Below, one piece after another: positions 35,581 through 46,798 of a stretch of DNA of 64,000 nucleotides; positions within the stretch are counted from its first letter, which is position 1; every line of letters starts with the position of its first letter. The stretch covers positions 4,712,001-4,776,000 of the forward strand of contig OY720099.1 of the NCBI GenBank assembly GCA_963082875.1, in the 5' to 3' direction. The notes under the pieces were generated by a model that saw nothing but the letters and a program-made list of their open reading frames with translations, made no database searches and had not been told where the DNA came from. Made by a program: the position numbers and the translations under genes. This stretch comes from Corella eumyota (taxonomy: Eukaryota; Chordata; Ascidiacea; Phlebobranchia; Corellidae).

Positions 35581-37721
35581 CTGAAAAAAAGTCAAAAATT
35601 GAGTAGATAAAAAAAGTAACTTAGTCCTCTTATACACAACATTTACATATAAAGGCGGTAAACATTGTAAAGCCCAAAGTCAATTTAACAACCCATAAAA
35701 ACAAATAAAACAGGTTTTAAGAAGAAAACATATAAAACTAATAAAGTAACATCACTTACCCGATATTATAGTTCAGCACATGTCACAACTGTGCAACCTT
35801 TCTTCGTTACGAAACTCAAATCCGTAGAAAATTTTGAGACCAGAGTGTTAAAAGTAAAGGGTTTAATTATTGATCTAAAAAATTTAAACAATAATACCAT
35901 TTTTAGGTAGGTGTAAAAACAAAAATAAATTGGTTTGTTATTTTATATAAAATACTTTAAAACCCGATATGATTCTGACATCTTACGAAACCAATAACAT
36001 AATGGTACATAAACCATATCTAAATTTTAGCACCGTTGCTAATTTTACAAATTGTGTCAAAGATACTAGCCTACCGTAACTTAAAAACTGCAACAAAGCA
36101 TATAAAATACGCGAAATTGTAAACAAAATATACAAACATTAACATAAAGAATGTATACTATGCTTATATTATTTCCGCTCGAAAATTCAGTGAGTAAGTA
36201 AACTACAAAATGTTTAAAAAATATGTATGTATTCATTAAATATAATCGCGATCTTAAGTACATTTGTACCATCATCTATTAGTTTAGAATGAATTAACCA
36301 ATTTTACTAACTGACAACCTTTTTACTCAGTTTTACATGTTTAACTGCTAAAACTCAGTTCATTTTTAGTGACTCGGTTATTACTGGTTTATAAAAGGGT
36401 ACTGACTACTTCATTTGAATACTACACAAAGAAAACTTTATGCGTTGGCGAAAGGGGCTTTCTAAATTACGTACTGCTTTGTTATAAACGTGCATCATAT
36501 TTATTTCTGTTTGAATATCATGGTATTTTTATAATAGAGCTGTTAATTCCTTCGCTTTGGTTAGTCAACAGACCGAAAAATACGCCATGTCATGCCTTTG
36601 TTTCTTTATTACTCTAGCGCAAGGCTCGAAACAGGAAACGACATATGTTTCCATTTAAAAACGAACTTTAAAATGCGTTGAAGCCTTTTTCAAACCCTGC
36701 TCGTACGAAATTACAACAGTTTATGTGAATTAAATACTTAACTTTTAATAGCAAACCTTGTTAACGTGCAAATTTTTTAGGTTGCAAGTAATAATTTTGG
36801 TCTGTATTTATATACCTATCTTTATTGATTTGCGCTGAAGTTACATTGTTATTTATATGTTTGTTATTAAAGTTATTAGCAACACATAGGCTACGTAATA
36901 AAATATTCATGTTTCATTGTTCTATGTCAATATTTAATTACTTAACAACACCGTCTGATATGCCCCTGTTGTTTTTAGATATTACTTACATTTGTATAGA
37001 TTTACGATTTTAAAAGTGTATTTTAATCACGTGAACCGAAAGAGAATCAATCAGTTATAAAAAAAATAAAGTATCCAATGTTAAATAATTTATAAGCGTT
37101 GTTAAGCAAACAAATTGAACTAAAACAAAAATATGCTACTAATAAAATAGTAAATAATCTAAAGTTAAATTACTTTTGATGTCCTAAATTGGCCAACGTC
37201 GTAAATACAACCAAGAAAAATTTATTACAGAAAATTTAACTGACTAACAATAAAACTGGAAGCAATTTTGTTGTTGCAACACATTTTGTTTTTTATCAAG
37301 CTTTTTTTCAGAAAAAGAAAAATCGTTAAAAACGTAAAACGGCTCATAAAAGGTAAAATAAATTAATTTTTCTATGTATGCCAGCATATAGGCATACAAC
37401 CGTGACGTCAAGCGTCACGTGGCTGCATAATTAAACAAACAAGCATTTGAATATAACAAACAAACCCAAAATAAAATGTACATTCCTTATTAAGTCTTAA
37501 CCCCTTTTTTGACACAATTTAAAAAAATTTTTAAAATTAATATTGTTTTTAAAATGATATTTATGTCAAAAGTTTTAAAACAAAAGATGTGTCTGTTTTT
37601 GTGACCATAAAATCTTGTCATAAAAAGGTGAAAGCCCGTTTCCACGAGAGTTTGTATCATTTCCAGCGTTATCAGCGAATTGCTCAGAAAGCAAACGACT
37701 GTTTTAGCAGAAAACAGAACT
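35581..37721. other. Spacer before MRI1
   Basis: AT-rich; no exon supportable. An 82-codon frame at 36369-36617 has no family features. A palindromic motif cluster lies at 37403-37421. Confidence 0.45.
37403..37421. promoter_or_regulatory. CRE and E-box cluster upstream of MRI1
   Basis: TGACGTCA (37403-37410) is followed four bases later by TCACGTG (37415-37421), about 370 bases before the MRI1 start. bZIP and bHLH sites side by side suggest a promoter element; inference only. Confidence 0.35.
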
Positions 37722-37775
37722 GTGTCACCAGTGGAATTGAACCTAGGTCCTCGTGTAGTAAAACCAAGTGTTCTA
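37722..37775 (-). mobile_element. SINE fragment abutting the MRI1 start codon
   Basis: On the plus strand CACCAGTGGAATTGAACCTA followed by GGTCCTCGTGTAGTA and ACCAAGTGTTCT is the reverse complement of the SINE tRNA-like head (compare the copy at 28625-28911). It lies in an open frame continuous with MRI1. Confidence 0.65.
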
Positions 37776-37793
37776 AAAGAAAATTGTCAAAAA

Positions 37794-38885
37794 ATGTCGT
37801 TGGAAGCAATAAAATACGAAAACAGGAACCTGAGGATTTTGGACCAACTTTTGTTACCGAACGAGCATAAATATGATGAAATAAATAACATCAACGACGG
37901 ATGGCATGCCATTAAAAACATGAAAGTCCGTGGTGCACCCGCTATTGCAATTGTGGGTTGTTTAAGTCTTGCCGTTGACATTAAAACTCGAAACTTTACT
38001 GACATTCAAGAGTTTCATGAATTCGTAAAACAAAGTTTAATATTTTTAACGACGGCTAGGCCCACTGCTGTAAACATGGGAAAATCTTCTACATTTTTAA
38101 TTCAGTTGTCTGAAAACCTTGTAAAGGATAAATGCGACTTAGAAGAAGCAATTAACGTCGTAGTGGAAACAATTGAGAAAATGCTGCATTGTGATATTGA
38201 GGACAACAAAAAATTAGGCAAACATGGTGCAAATCATATCAGAGAACTTTGTGCTAAACTGGATACTAAAGGAGATGGCAATATTAATGTCTTAACACAT
38301 TGTAATGCTGGGGCATTGGCTACTGCCGGATATGGCACAGCAGTTGGCGTGATTAGAAGCCTTAATAAAGAAAAACTTTTAAACCATGTTTACTGCACCG
38401 AAACCCGACCTTACAATCAAGGGGCAAGATTAACAGCGTACGAATTGGTTTTCGACAATATACCATCTACTCTGATATGCGACAGTATGGTTGCTCTACT
38501 AATGCAAACCAAAAAAATATCAGCTGTGATTGTCGGCGCAGATCGGGTCTCGAAAAATGGTGACACGGCAAATAAAATCGGGACATATCAGATTGCGATT
38601 TTGGCCAAGTACCATGGGGTACCATTTTATGTGGCAGCACCATTGACTTGTCATGATGAAGATCTCGAACACGGCAAGGATATTGTTATCGAAGAAAGGC
38701 CACGACATGAAATGACATCGATCGCCGGAGTTAAAATTGCAGCCCAGGGAATAGGTTGCTGGAATCCTGCTTTTGATGTCACACCCTGGGATTTAATAAC
38801 TGGTGGAATTATCACAGAACATGGAGTTTTCCGGCCAGATGAAATGCAAGGAAATTTGAAAGATATCCTGAATAACACAGACTAA
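37794..38885 (+). CDS. MRI1: Methylthioribose-1-phosphate isomerase
   Basis: Single exon. The open frame reaches back to 37680, but the ATG at 37794 (MSLEAIKYENRNLRILDQL) matches the start of animal MRI1, giving 363 residues; the 38 upstream codons are partly SINE-derived. Family motifs: MKVRGAPAIAIVG, ARPTAVNMG, LTHCNAGALATAGYGTAVG with the catalytic Cys, TRPYNQGARLTAYEL, VGADRVSKNGDTANKIGT with the catalytic Asp, and YVAAPLTC. The enzyme isomerises methylthioribose 1-phosphate to methylthioribulose 1-phosphate in the methionine salvage pathway (cytosol). TRABD begins 238 bases downstream on the same strand. Confidence 0.95.
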   Translation: MSLEAIKYENRNLRILDQLLLPNEHKYDEINNINDGWHAIKNMKVRGAPAIAIVGCLSLAVDIKTRNFTDIQEFHEFVKQSLIFLTTARPTAVNMGKSSTFLIQLSENLVKDKCDLEEAINVVVETIEKMLHCDIEDNKKLGKHGANHIRELCAKLDTKGDGNINVLTHCNAGALATAGYGTAVGVIRSLNKEKLLNHVYCTETRPYNQGARLTAYELVFDNIPSTLICDSMVALLMQTKKISAVIVGADRVSKNGDTANKIGTYQIAILAKYHGVPFYVAAPLTCHDEDLEHGKDIVIEERPRHEMTSIAGVKIAAQGIGCWNPAFDVTPWDLITGGIITEHGVFRPDEMQGNLKDILNNTD

Positions 38886-39057
38886 AAAATTTGTTGTGTA
38901 AATTTTTTTTTGACCGGTGTTTTAAATGTGAAATCTTTTTGTGTCAATGTGTTGTAGTGGTTTAAAGCTGTAACTGCCCTTGTATCATTGTTGTAATTTT
39001 TGTTTAACAACCAACAACATGCAATTTTACATAAAGTTTTTTGTTTGCATTAAATGC

Positions 39058-39085
39058 AATAAACTGTATTTTTTTCATGTTTTAG
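39058..39085 (+). promoter_or_regulatory. Poly(A) signal next to a splice acceptor, MRI1-TRABD junction
   Basis: AATAAA at 39058-39063 is followed only 21 bases later by a pyrimidine-rich acceptor ending TTTTAG (39080-39085), with the TRABD ATG 38 bases beyond. This compact arrangement is what an operon with spliced-leader trans-splicing of the downstream gene would look like. Confidence 0.4.
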
Positions 39086-39123
39086 ATATTTTGCACTAAA
39101 TTAAATAAAAAAAATCAACAAAA

Positions 39124-42100
39124 ATGGAAACAGAATTGCAAGTCCAAGGAGATATCCCCAAATTGGACGAAGAGAAAGATGTTAAAATTAATGGAGAAAA
39201 GGATAAATGCTTGCAAAGCATGGAGGAGGAAGATGAAATAGAAGATGAGGAGAAATGGGATTCAAATGATGATGATTGGGAGGATTTAAGTGAAGGGAAC
39301 AGCATACCAGAGGATGACCGCGTAAATAATCCTGCAAGTTGTGGTAAGTTATATTTTTTTAGCCTACTTAACGACATCTAAATTAGCACAAATTTTTTTT
39401 AAATATTTAATTTAAAGGCTGTGATATTTTTAAATAGTTAGTTTCTTTAATATGCGCAAAAAATATTTGTCCTGTACCAGTAATGTTATTTTTAGAATGT
39501 TATTATTAATTTCTCCATAATACGATCACTACAAATTCTTACATAATCTTTTTTACTAAGATTAACAAATGCAAAATTTTAGATCCAAGGTTGATGGCAG
39601 CTTATTTTCGACGAGCTTTAAGAAAATCAGAGAATTTAGAATTACCAGAAAGTGTAAAAGTTTTACATGGAAATTCTGGGGAGGTTTTATATTTAATCGG
39701 AACTGCTCACTTTAGTAAAAAAAGCTGCGAAGAAGTTGAAAAGGTAGTTTTTCCATTTAATTCAATCACATTTTAAAATTAAAGGTATATATATATATAT
39801 TTTTATAAAAAAGGTTTATATATAGTTCTTTTTTATATTAAATTAAATTTTATCCTTGAAAAGGTAAGTTGTTTTAATGAATTCAGTTAAATTTTACCCT
39901 TCAAAACTGTATTTTTTTCATAGAAAAAATGTATTTTTTTTAATTATTAAAATAACTCTTTAAAAAATATGTATTGTACCCAAATTGATAAATAATTTTT
40001 TTACAGGTGATCCAAATGGTCCAACCTGATTATGTTGTTTTAGAACTGTGTCCTGCCAGAGCACATATACTTACAATGGACGAAGAATATTTTCTAAATG
40101 AAGCAAAACGATCAAAATTTGACAAATTTAAAGAATTTTACCAACAGGTAGGTATTTTATTTTGTATACAAATAGTTAAAGTAAAATACTTACTTGCTTC
40201 TAATTTTTGTATTTATACCTAAATTATTTTTTTGCTTTCCAAGCCTTAGATTTTAACACAAACTTAAACAAAATTTTTTTAATATTCCTTTTTTTTATTT
40301 CAAATAATTTAAAAAATGCAACTTTTAAAATTAATATGTTGTTTATTGTGACTTGGTCATTTTTTATGAAAAAAATTTTAAAAAAATATAAAAAAAAATT
40401 TTTTGAAAAAGATTTGAAAAAATATTATTTTAAATAACAATTAATATTCCTATTCACAGAGAGGTTTATTGTCAAGTTTTGTGTTGTTATTAATGCATGA
40501 AGTTTCTGATTCAATAACCAAACAATTAGGAATGGCCCCAGGAGGAGAATTTAGATCTGCTGAAAAGGAAGCCTCAAAGTAGGTCTAATTTTTATTTTTG
40601 ACCAACATTTTTAAGGGTTTAATTTACTTTTTAAAAATAACCCTCAAAAAAGTGTTTCCTTTTGGACTAAAACTAGCCCCATTTTTGAGGCCTTTAACCC
40701 ATTAAAATGTACCCCTTTCTAACAAATAATTTTTTTTCTGGTTCCGTAAGTTTTTGGGTGAAAGGAAAATTTAATATTTTTTCGTTTTAAAATGGATTAG
40801 GTTTTGTCATTAAACCTACTATCTTTAAAACCTCTTTTTATGCTCATTTAAATTTTGTACCAATTAAAATATAATTTTGTATATACACTCTATTTATCAA
40901 TTTCACATTCTAAATCGTTTTAATATTGGTTTAAGTCTAAATCCGGAATCTAAGTGTTTAATAAAAGGCCCCGACTATCTTGCAAATCTAAATAATATGT
41001 TTTTTATATGACATTTTAGAATATCGGGCTGTGGAATTTTTTTGGGAGATAGACCTATCGAAATTACCATGAAGCGAATAATAGCATCCCTCTCATTTTT
41101 AGATAAACTCAAATTTGGAGTTTCTTTGCTACAAGATATAAAACCATTAACGTTAGTATTATTAGTAACGAAAATGTTTTAAATGTGTTGCACCTTTTTA
41201 AAAAAATTGTTTAATATTTAATGAGGAAGTAATTTATAGCGTATTGAATTTGATTGATTGTAGGCCTATACATTTGTTTATAGTTTCGGTGCTTTATTTT
41301 ACACTATAAATATACACAATTATTTTACAATTAGCTAAGATGAAAATATTGCAAAGAACTTCTGATAATAAAACAACAATATAAACACTAGTCCTACCTA
41401 AACTTACTTAATAGTTTAATTGTAAAATAAAGATTACCCATTTTAACTGTCTACTTTTTATTGTTCAATATTATCCTAAAAAATATAAAAAATCAAATTT
41501 ATTTTTTGCTCATTCAATTTTCTTTAGTGCTGAGGATGTAGAAAAATTAAAGGAAAAAGATATGCTCGAACAATTGCTTGAGGAACTTATGTCTCAGTTC
41601 CCTCATTTACTTAATGCAATTTTGAGTGAACGGGATATTTTCTTGACCAAAAAACTGCAAAAAGTTTTACAACTTCCCGTCCAGCTTCCAGGTGGAGGTA
41701 AGAAATAATAATTATATATATTAGTTTAAAACTAAATGCTTATTTAAGTTTATTTTTCAAGTATGTTATTTGGTATGAAGTGTCTATTCTGGAGCTGTTA
41801 TAATAACATTAATAATAACAGAATATAACTGGTTATATATATTATTATTAAAATTTTGTGTTTTATCAAGTGCTTTTTTGCAATTTTGTATTTTTTAGTC
41901 AAAAAAAATGACGAATCACCATTTTATATTTCTTTAAGCTTATTTTGCAGCTCTCATGTTTTTAAAAATTAACTATTAGGTAAAAAAAAGCTTACACAAA
42001 TATTTATCTAATTTTATTAGCATTTTTTCGTTTCACCTTTTCAGTTCATTAATAGAAATTTTCCTAAACATATTGGTTATCTATTTACCAAATGTTTATT

Positions 42101-42967
42101 AAACAGTTTAATTTCTACTATATATATAATTTCTACAGCCCTAGCCTACCACCTCCTATTTTTTCTTGTTGTTAAAGAAAATAAATTGTGTTTTAATTTG
42201 GGTTACAAAATTTACATTTGAGCAGCTTCAATGACCCAAAAATAATCTTTAAAAATGTTTCTTTAAATTTAACAAAAATTTGGCAACAAATAGCCAATAA
42301 AAACATATTTATACTAAAAAAACTAATATTTAATAATTTACATTTTTAAATTTTAGGTCTGGTACCCCCAGTTGCTGTAGGTGTTGTTGGTCTGGCCCAC
42401 AGTGCTGGAATAGAGAAATTATTTCACACTGAGATATCAGACCAACAAATGGAAGAAGTACAAAAGTAAGTCAATATGTAAAGCAATTTTAAATAATACA
42501 GGCAGTGTGGTGTAGTGGAAGGAACACTCGCTACACCAGACATGAGGTCGTGCGTTTAATCCCCACTGATCTCATGCTGTAGCTCCCTTGAGTAAAGCGC
42601 TATAAACGGTATTAATTCGAGCGCTATAAGCGGTATCAATTTGACTTTCCCACATTGGGAAAATAGATATATTCAAAAGAAAAAAATAATTAACAATTAT
42701 AGCTTTTTATAACAATAACGAACTCTTTTGACAAAAAAAAATAAACCATAAAAAATGATTTATACACGGAAAAAAATGACAAAATTTAAAAAAAAAAATT
42801 TGTTTTTTCGTTGTTTTAGAATTCCTCCCCCTTCAAAACTAGGTAAAGGTTTCAAGTTTGTTACAAAGGGAGTATTACTGGGGGCTGTGGTTTATGGAAT
42901 GTGGGGGTTTGTAACATGGAGTGGGTTGTATGATCAACTAGTATACTACTTGCCTGTGCAGTATTAG
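39124..42967 (+). CDS. TRABD: TraB domain-containing protein
   Basis: Eight exons: 39124-39343, 39583-39743, 40007-40147, 40460-40578, 41020-41151, 41528-41697, 42357-42465, 42820-42967; 399 residues. A very acidic N-terminal ~70 residues (MEEEDEIEDEEKWDSNDDDW) precedes the TraB domain with its signatures: LIGTAHFSKKS, PDYVVLELCPAR, FLGDRPIEITMKR and VGVVGLAHSAGIEK. A C-terminal hydrophobic segment (GVLLGAVVYGMWGFVTW) fits the membrane anchor of this family, which is reported on the mitochondrial outer membrane. Human TRABD is 376 residues; the extra length is mostly the acidic leader. The last intron contains a truncated SINE. Confidence 0.93.
42501..42662 (+). mobile_element. Truncated SINE, TRABD last intron
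   Basis: GGCAGTGTGGTGTAGTGGAA, then GTGCGTTTAATCCCCACTGA and ATGCTGTAGCTCCC. The middle is missing: two short copies of AGCGCTATAA-CGGTAT lead directly to the 3'-end motif GACTTTCCCACAT. Confidence 0.75.
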
Positions 42968-43855
42968 ATTTCCAAATGCATCTTGCAAAGTTTGGTTTTA
43001 AAGGGACTGTATTCGTTTATTTGTGGGGATTTTCTGCTATTTTTAATATTTTTATGTAAGAGGTAAATTGTCAAACCATTTTTGTTTAAGTTTACAGAGA
43101 GTTGTTAGGGCTATTTTACGTTATTAAGCGTATATAATGCTTTTTGTGATTATGAGGCTTATGAAGTATATAGCTTTGGTGTAACTATTTTCAATAAATT
43201 GTTTTTTAATTTTTTTTTTCTAATACAGAACTCCAGTTTTTGTGTTAGTTTTTTAAAGAATTTTTTTGTGAATCGGTGCAATAGAAAAGGATGCATTATG
43301 CAATTTTGTAGGGGAATTTTGGTACATTTTAAACTTTATTTTGAAGTAATGGTTTTAAATTTCTTGTTTTAGGCTACTTTTTTTCAGCTTTTTACCGATC
43401 TTATTTTATTTTTTATATCAACCATGCTTGCCATAAACCACTGTACATAAATATCGTGTGACTTAATTTTTTAAAAGTTTTTTGAAGGAATCACTGAGAA
43501 ATTGTCTTAAAAAGTATAGATACCTTTTTGGTTTGTAAAGTTTTTTTAATGTTTTATTTAGTTTTAACGATTATATAATGTCAACTCATTTTTTTATTTA
43601 TTTTTTCCGTGTTTTAAGGTTTTTAAATAGGACGATATTTCATTTTGTGTGAATTTGGTGTTTTGGTGTGTAAAATTGATGGAACAGTTGCTTATTGCCT
43701 TTGTTTAAAATTAAAATAACTAAATGTCCTATAGTTTTTTAAATTTTTATTTTTTTTAACGCCATTTAAAGAACATGATTGAATAAAGATTCACAAGACA
43801 TTATTGTGTAATACAATATATTAAATACAAATAAAAAAATGCCAAAAAAATATAA
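42968..43855. other. Spacer between convergent TRABD and KRIT1
   Basis: 3' UTR-like AT-rich DNA of two convergent genes. No gene seen. Confidence 0.5.
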
Positions 43856-46051
43856 CTAAGAAGTTGCGCCAGTCTCTTGGTTGAGTTTTGCCATCAAACT
43901 GCAAACTAACGAAGCTTGTGGGGTGTGTATAATCATGTTTATTTTATTGTCGTTTGTTTGTATCTGAAAAAATCGCTTCACCTCATTGAGTTCATATGAC
44001 GAAGAATGATAGCTAACTGATATCAGCAATGCTTTGTTTTCGACCTTTACAAAGTGTATCCCTCGATGATTTACCCCGATGTACAACGCCACAATTCTTT
44101 GAATTTTCTCCTCACCTAAGTTTTTGGTTGCTAAAGCATAACCGGTGAAAAATGCGGAGCCATAGGTTGGTATTTGTGTCCAGCAATATCTCAAATACAA
44201 CAACTCAAGTTGAGATATTTCTCCTGGCCCTTGCTCGCTTATTTCTTTGTACTCCACGATTAATTTCTGCGGCCAATTTACGGTGCGGTTCCTTAATTTT
44301 GACACACAGAACACCTGCCTCAGGGTGTTCTCATTGAAGTAACTAAGTTTGTGTTTCTTCGTGTCAAAGGGACCGTGTTGGATGCGGGCAACTATTGCTG
44401 CCATTGCAACAGCTACTTGATCAGAACAAGGATATAGACCTCGTATGACTTGAGCTCTTGCTTCTTCGTATAAGAGTTTAATGGAAAATATATCCGTTAC
44501 AGATTCCTCCAGAGTGGGAAGTAAACGAACATCTCGCTTCATGACAATCCTCGGTTTCTCCTCTTTGCATGCTTCCCAACTAATCCCACTCAGCTGATGT
44601 AAAATTTCGGGCCACTTTTGCATTTCGATCGGCGGGCTGTGATCAGGTTTTAGTTGAAGATGTAAACTTTTTGATGTAATCCACAACGAAAAACATTGTT
44701 TTGCTTCCTCTGACAAGTTAAGGTTAGTTATGATCTCACGGACTGTTGTGTTACTTCCATGCCTTAACTCCAAAGCCTTTTCCGTACCATCCATTCGATG
44801 AATCATTAATTTATGAAATGGCTTATGATTTAAATCCTTCAGTAGTTGTATACATTTTGACCAATCTTTGGACCTGATCTGCTCACAACATTCGGATGCA
44901 GTTCTTCCTTGTTTATCAAGCACCATCCGATCCAACAATGGGTGATCACACAAAATTTTAATAATCTGCCAATGGCCGCAACCGGCTGATAAATGCAATA
45001 AACTTGTTTTGTTGCGGTTACAAAGATTTGGATCACATCCTCGTTCTATAAGAAGAGATACAGCGTCGACTCTACCATGCCAACAAGCATAATGAATTGG
45101 CGCCCAGCCATCATGGTCCCATGTTTCTAACAAGCTCATATCGCTACACAAAAACTGATCCAAAGTTGCGATGTCACCATCTGCGGCGGCTCTGTGCGCT
45201 GGAAACTCTTCCACCCAACTCAGTTCCCGGTTTTCATCATTTTTACCCTCACCCTTGTACCATTGTTCTCTGTCGGGAACTTTTATTTTGCTGTAATTGG
45301 GTTCGCCCATCCCATAATATTTATTTACAACCAATCTATTGATTTTGTTATAAGGTTCAACTATTGATTTTGTAAGCGGATTATGCACGATCTTGTCACA
45401 ACGATCCGTTAATTTCATCTTCTGCATAGCTTCATCTGGCGCTAGTTTATTCTCCAGCAAAAACCAATCCCGGTTTAGCTCCGTAGCATAAGCAGGGTTG
45501 GTTATATTTTCCATTATTCTATCAAGGGGTACAGGTCTAAACAAACTTTGCAAACCAAATTGCTTCGAAACTTTTTCTTTCAGCCATATAGTCACAGCTT
45601 CTAGTAACTGTGATGTTTCATCGGTGAATTTCCCCTTATGATGACTTATTTCATCTCTTATAAAGTTTGCTTTGTAAAATGAAGTATTTTCCGATTCCGA
45701 AGCTAAGTTTTCGGCCACCTTTACCATTGTCGGAGCAATATACAAAGAAATTGGTGTCAAAAGACCTCCAACGTTGATTTTAATTGTAGTGGCGTGAAAT
45801 ATCCTTTTTATTTTTAAACCCAGTGGAAACTCTGCACATCCTTGTGTTAGTTTGTATATATGGTCGCTAATTATTTGACGCATCTTAACTTTCGTGGTCG
45901 CCGAAATATTTTTCTCGATACAAGGAAAAGTTTTTTTAAAGTTTTCTTCTTCATTGCAGGTCAACAAGATTTCAACATTGTTTTTAAGAATTTTCTCAGG
46001 TTGTTTTAAAGTATTCGGGGTAATACGTACAACAGCAATAAATAGCAGCAT
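43856..46051 (-). CDS. KRIT1: KRIT1 (CCM1) scaffold protein
   Basis: An intronless frame of 731 residues from ATG at 46051 (MLLFIAVVRITPN), close to the 736 of human KRIT1. Domains in order: N-terminal Nudix-like region; an NPAY motif at residues 185-188; ankyrin repeats (PAHRAAADGD, HDGWAPIHYACWHGRVDAVS, NKTSLLHLSAGCGHWQIIK); then a FERM domain (VRLLPTLEESVTD, SKLRNRTVNWPQKLI, IPTYGSAFFTGYALA, GVNHRGIHFVKVENKALLIS). KRIT1 links ICAP1, CCM2, HEG1 and Rap1 at cell junctions. The segments aligned with the second and third human NPxY/F motifs read NPLT and NKYY, so those motifs are altered. It is divergent from the hnRNP gene. Confidence 0.95.
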   Translation of the reverse strand: MLLFIAVVRITPNTLKQPEKILKNNVEILLTCNEEENFKKTFPCIEKNISATTKVKMRQIISDHIYKLTQGCAEFPLGLKIKRIFHATTIKINVGGLLTPISLYIAPTMVKVAENLASESENTSFYKANFIRDEISHHKGKFTDETSQLLEAVTIWLKEKVSKQFGLQSLFRPVPLDRIMENITNPAYATELNRDWFLLENKLAPDEAMQKMKLTDRCDKIVHNPLTKSIVEPYNKINRLVVNKYYGMGEPNYSKIKVPDREQWYKGEGKNDENRELSWVEEFPAHRAAADGDIATLDQFLCSDMSLLETWDHDGWAPIHYACWHGRVDAVSLLIERGCDPNLCNRNKTSLLHLSAGCGHWQIIKILCDHPLLDRMVLDKQGRTASECCEQIRSKDWSKCIQLLKDLNHKPFHKLMIHRMDGTEKALELRHGSNTTVREIITNLNLSEEAKQCFSLWITSKSLHLQLKPDHSPPIEMQKWPEILHQLSGISWEACKEEKPRIVMKRDVRLLPTLEESVTDIFSIKLLYEEARAQVIRGLYPCSDQVAVAMAAIVARIQHGPFDTKKHKLSYFNENTLRQVFCVSKLRNRTVNWPQKLIVEYKEISEQGPGEISQLELLYLRYCWTQIPTYGSAFFTGYALATKNLGEEKIQRIVALYIGVNHRGIHFVKVENKALLISVSYHSSSYELNEVKRFFQIQTNDNKINMIIHTPQASLVCSLMAKLNQETGATS

Positions 46052-46798
46052 TTTTCTGTCCAAAATTAACAAATTAAACGTATTTACAGAAAAATTAAGT
46101 TAATTTTAGGTGATTATTATTTGTTTTGAAATGTTGTGAACTATTTTTAATATTTACTATATTTAGAAATTTTTTCAACCGTGACACAAATATTTTTTTA
46201 CGATTTATCCTGAACTTATATATGTTGGTTGATTAATTTTTAAATACTAAAATACTTTGTCCTGTTTTATAAATTGAATAATAAATTTGTGCACAATTTT
46301 TTTTTTTAATTTGTTTGTAAAATATTTGGTTTTTGATGTTTACAACAGAATCTTGTTTTGTTAGTTAATAATTTTTTAAAAATTTTTTTTTTAATTTTTT
46401 ACCAAATTTTGTTAACCGTAAAGATGTTTTACACGCCATATTTTATTAGTATTTATAATTATGTACATTAGGTCTCAGAAATGTGTTTTAAAAACAAAAA
46501 ACTAGAGGATTTTCTAAAAATATTAAAATATACGATTTCTATGGTAAACTTTTTTCTCAGCGCCGAGATTTTAATTTTTTTCAGCTTGTATTCACGATTT
46601 TCACGTTTTTATGAATGATTTTTTGTTTGTTTCCGATTTAAACTTATATTATCTATTTCATTCAGTTTTTTATTAATTTTTTTTTCGATTATAAATTGTT
46701 GACTGATATTAAGAAGGTATACCAAAGTAATTTAAATTTTTTTTTTAGGTTTGACATTTGTCTTTTTAAATTATTTAAAAAAAAATTATTTGACAAAA
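46052..46798. promoter_or_regulatory. Shared KRIT1/hnRNP divergent promoter region
   Basis: 747 bases of AT-rich DNA between divergent starts. A splice acceptor (AG at 46747-46748) lies 50 bases before the hnRNP start codon, implying a 5' UTR intron or trans-splice site. Confidence 0.4.

Noticed and set aside
36369-36617. 82-codon frame in the spacer before MRI1
   Set aside because: No family motif, splice support or sensible composition.
46751-46798. N-terminal extension of the hnRNP frame
   Set aside because: It begins without an ATG just after a splice acceptor; MPYGSGK at 46799 is the natural start.
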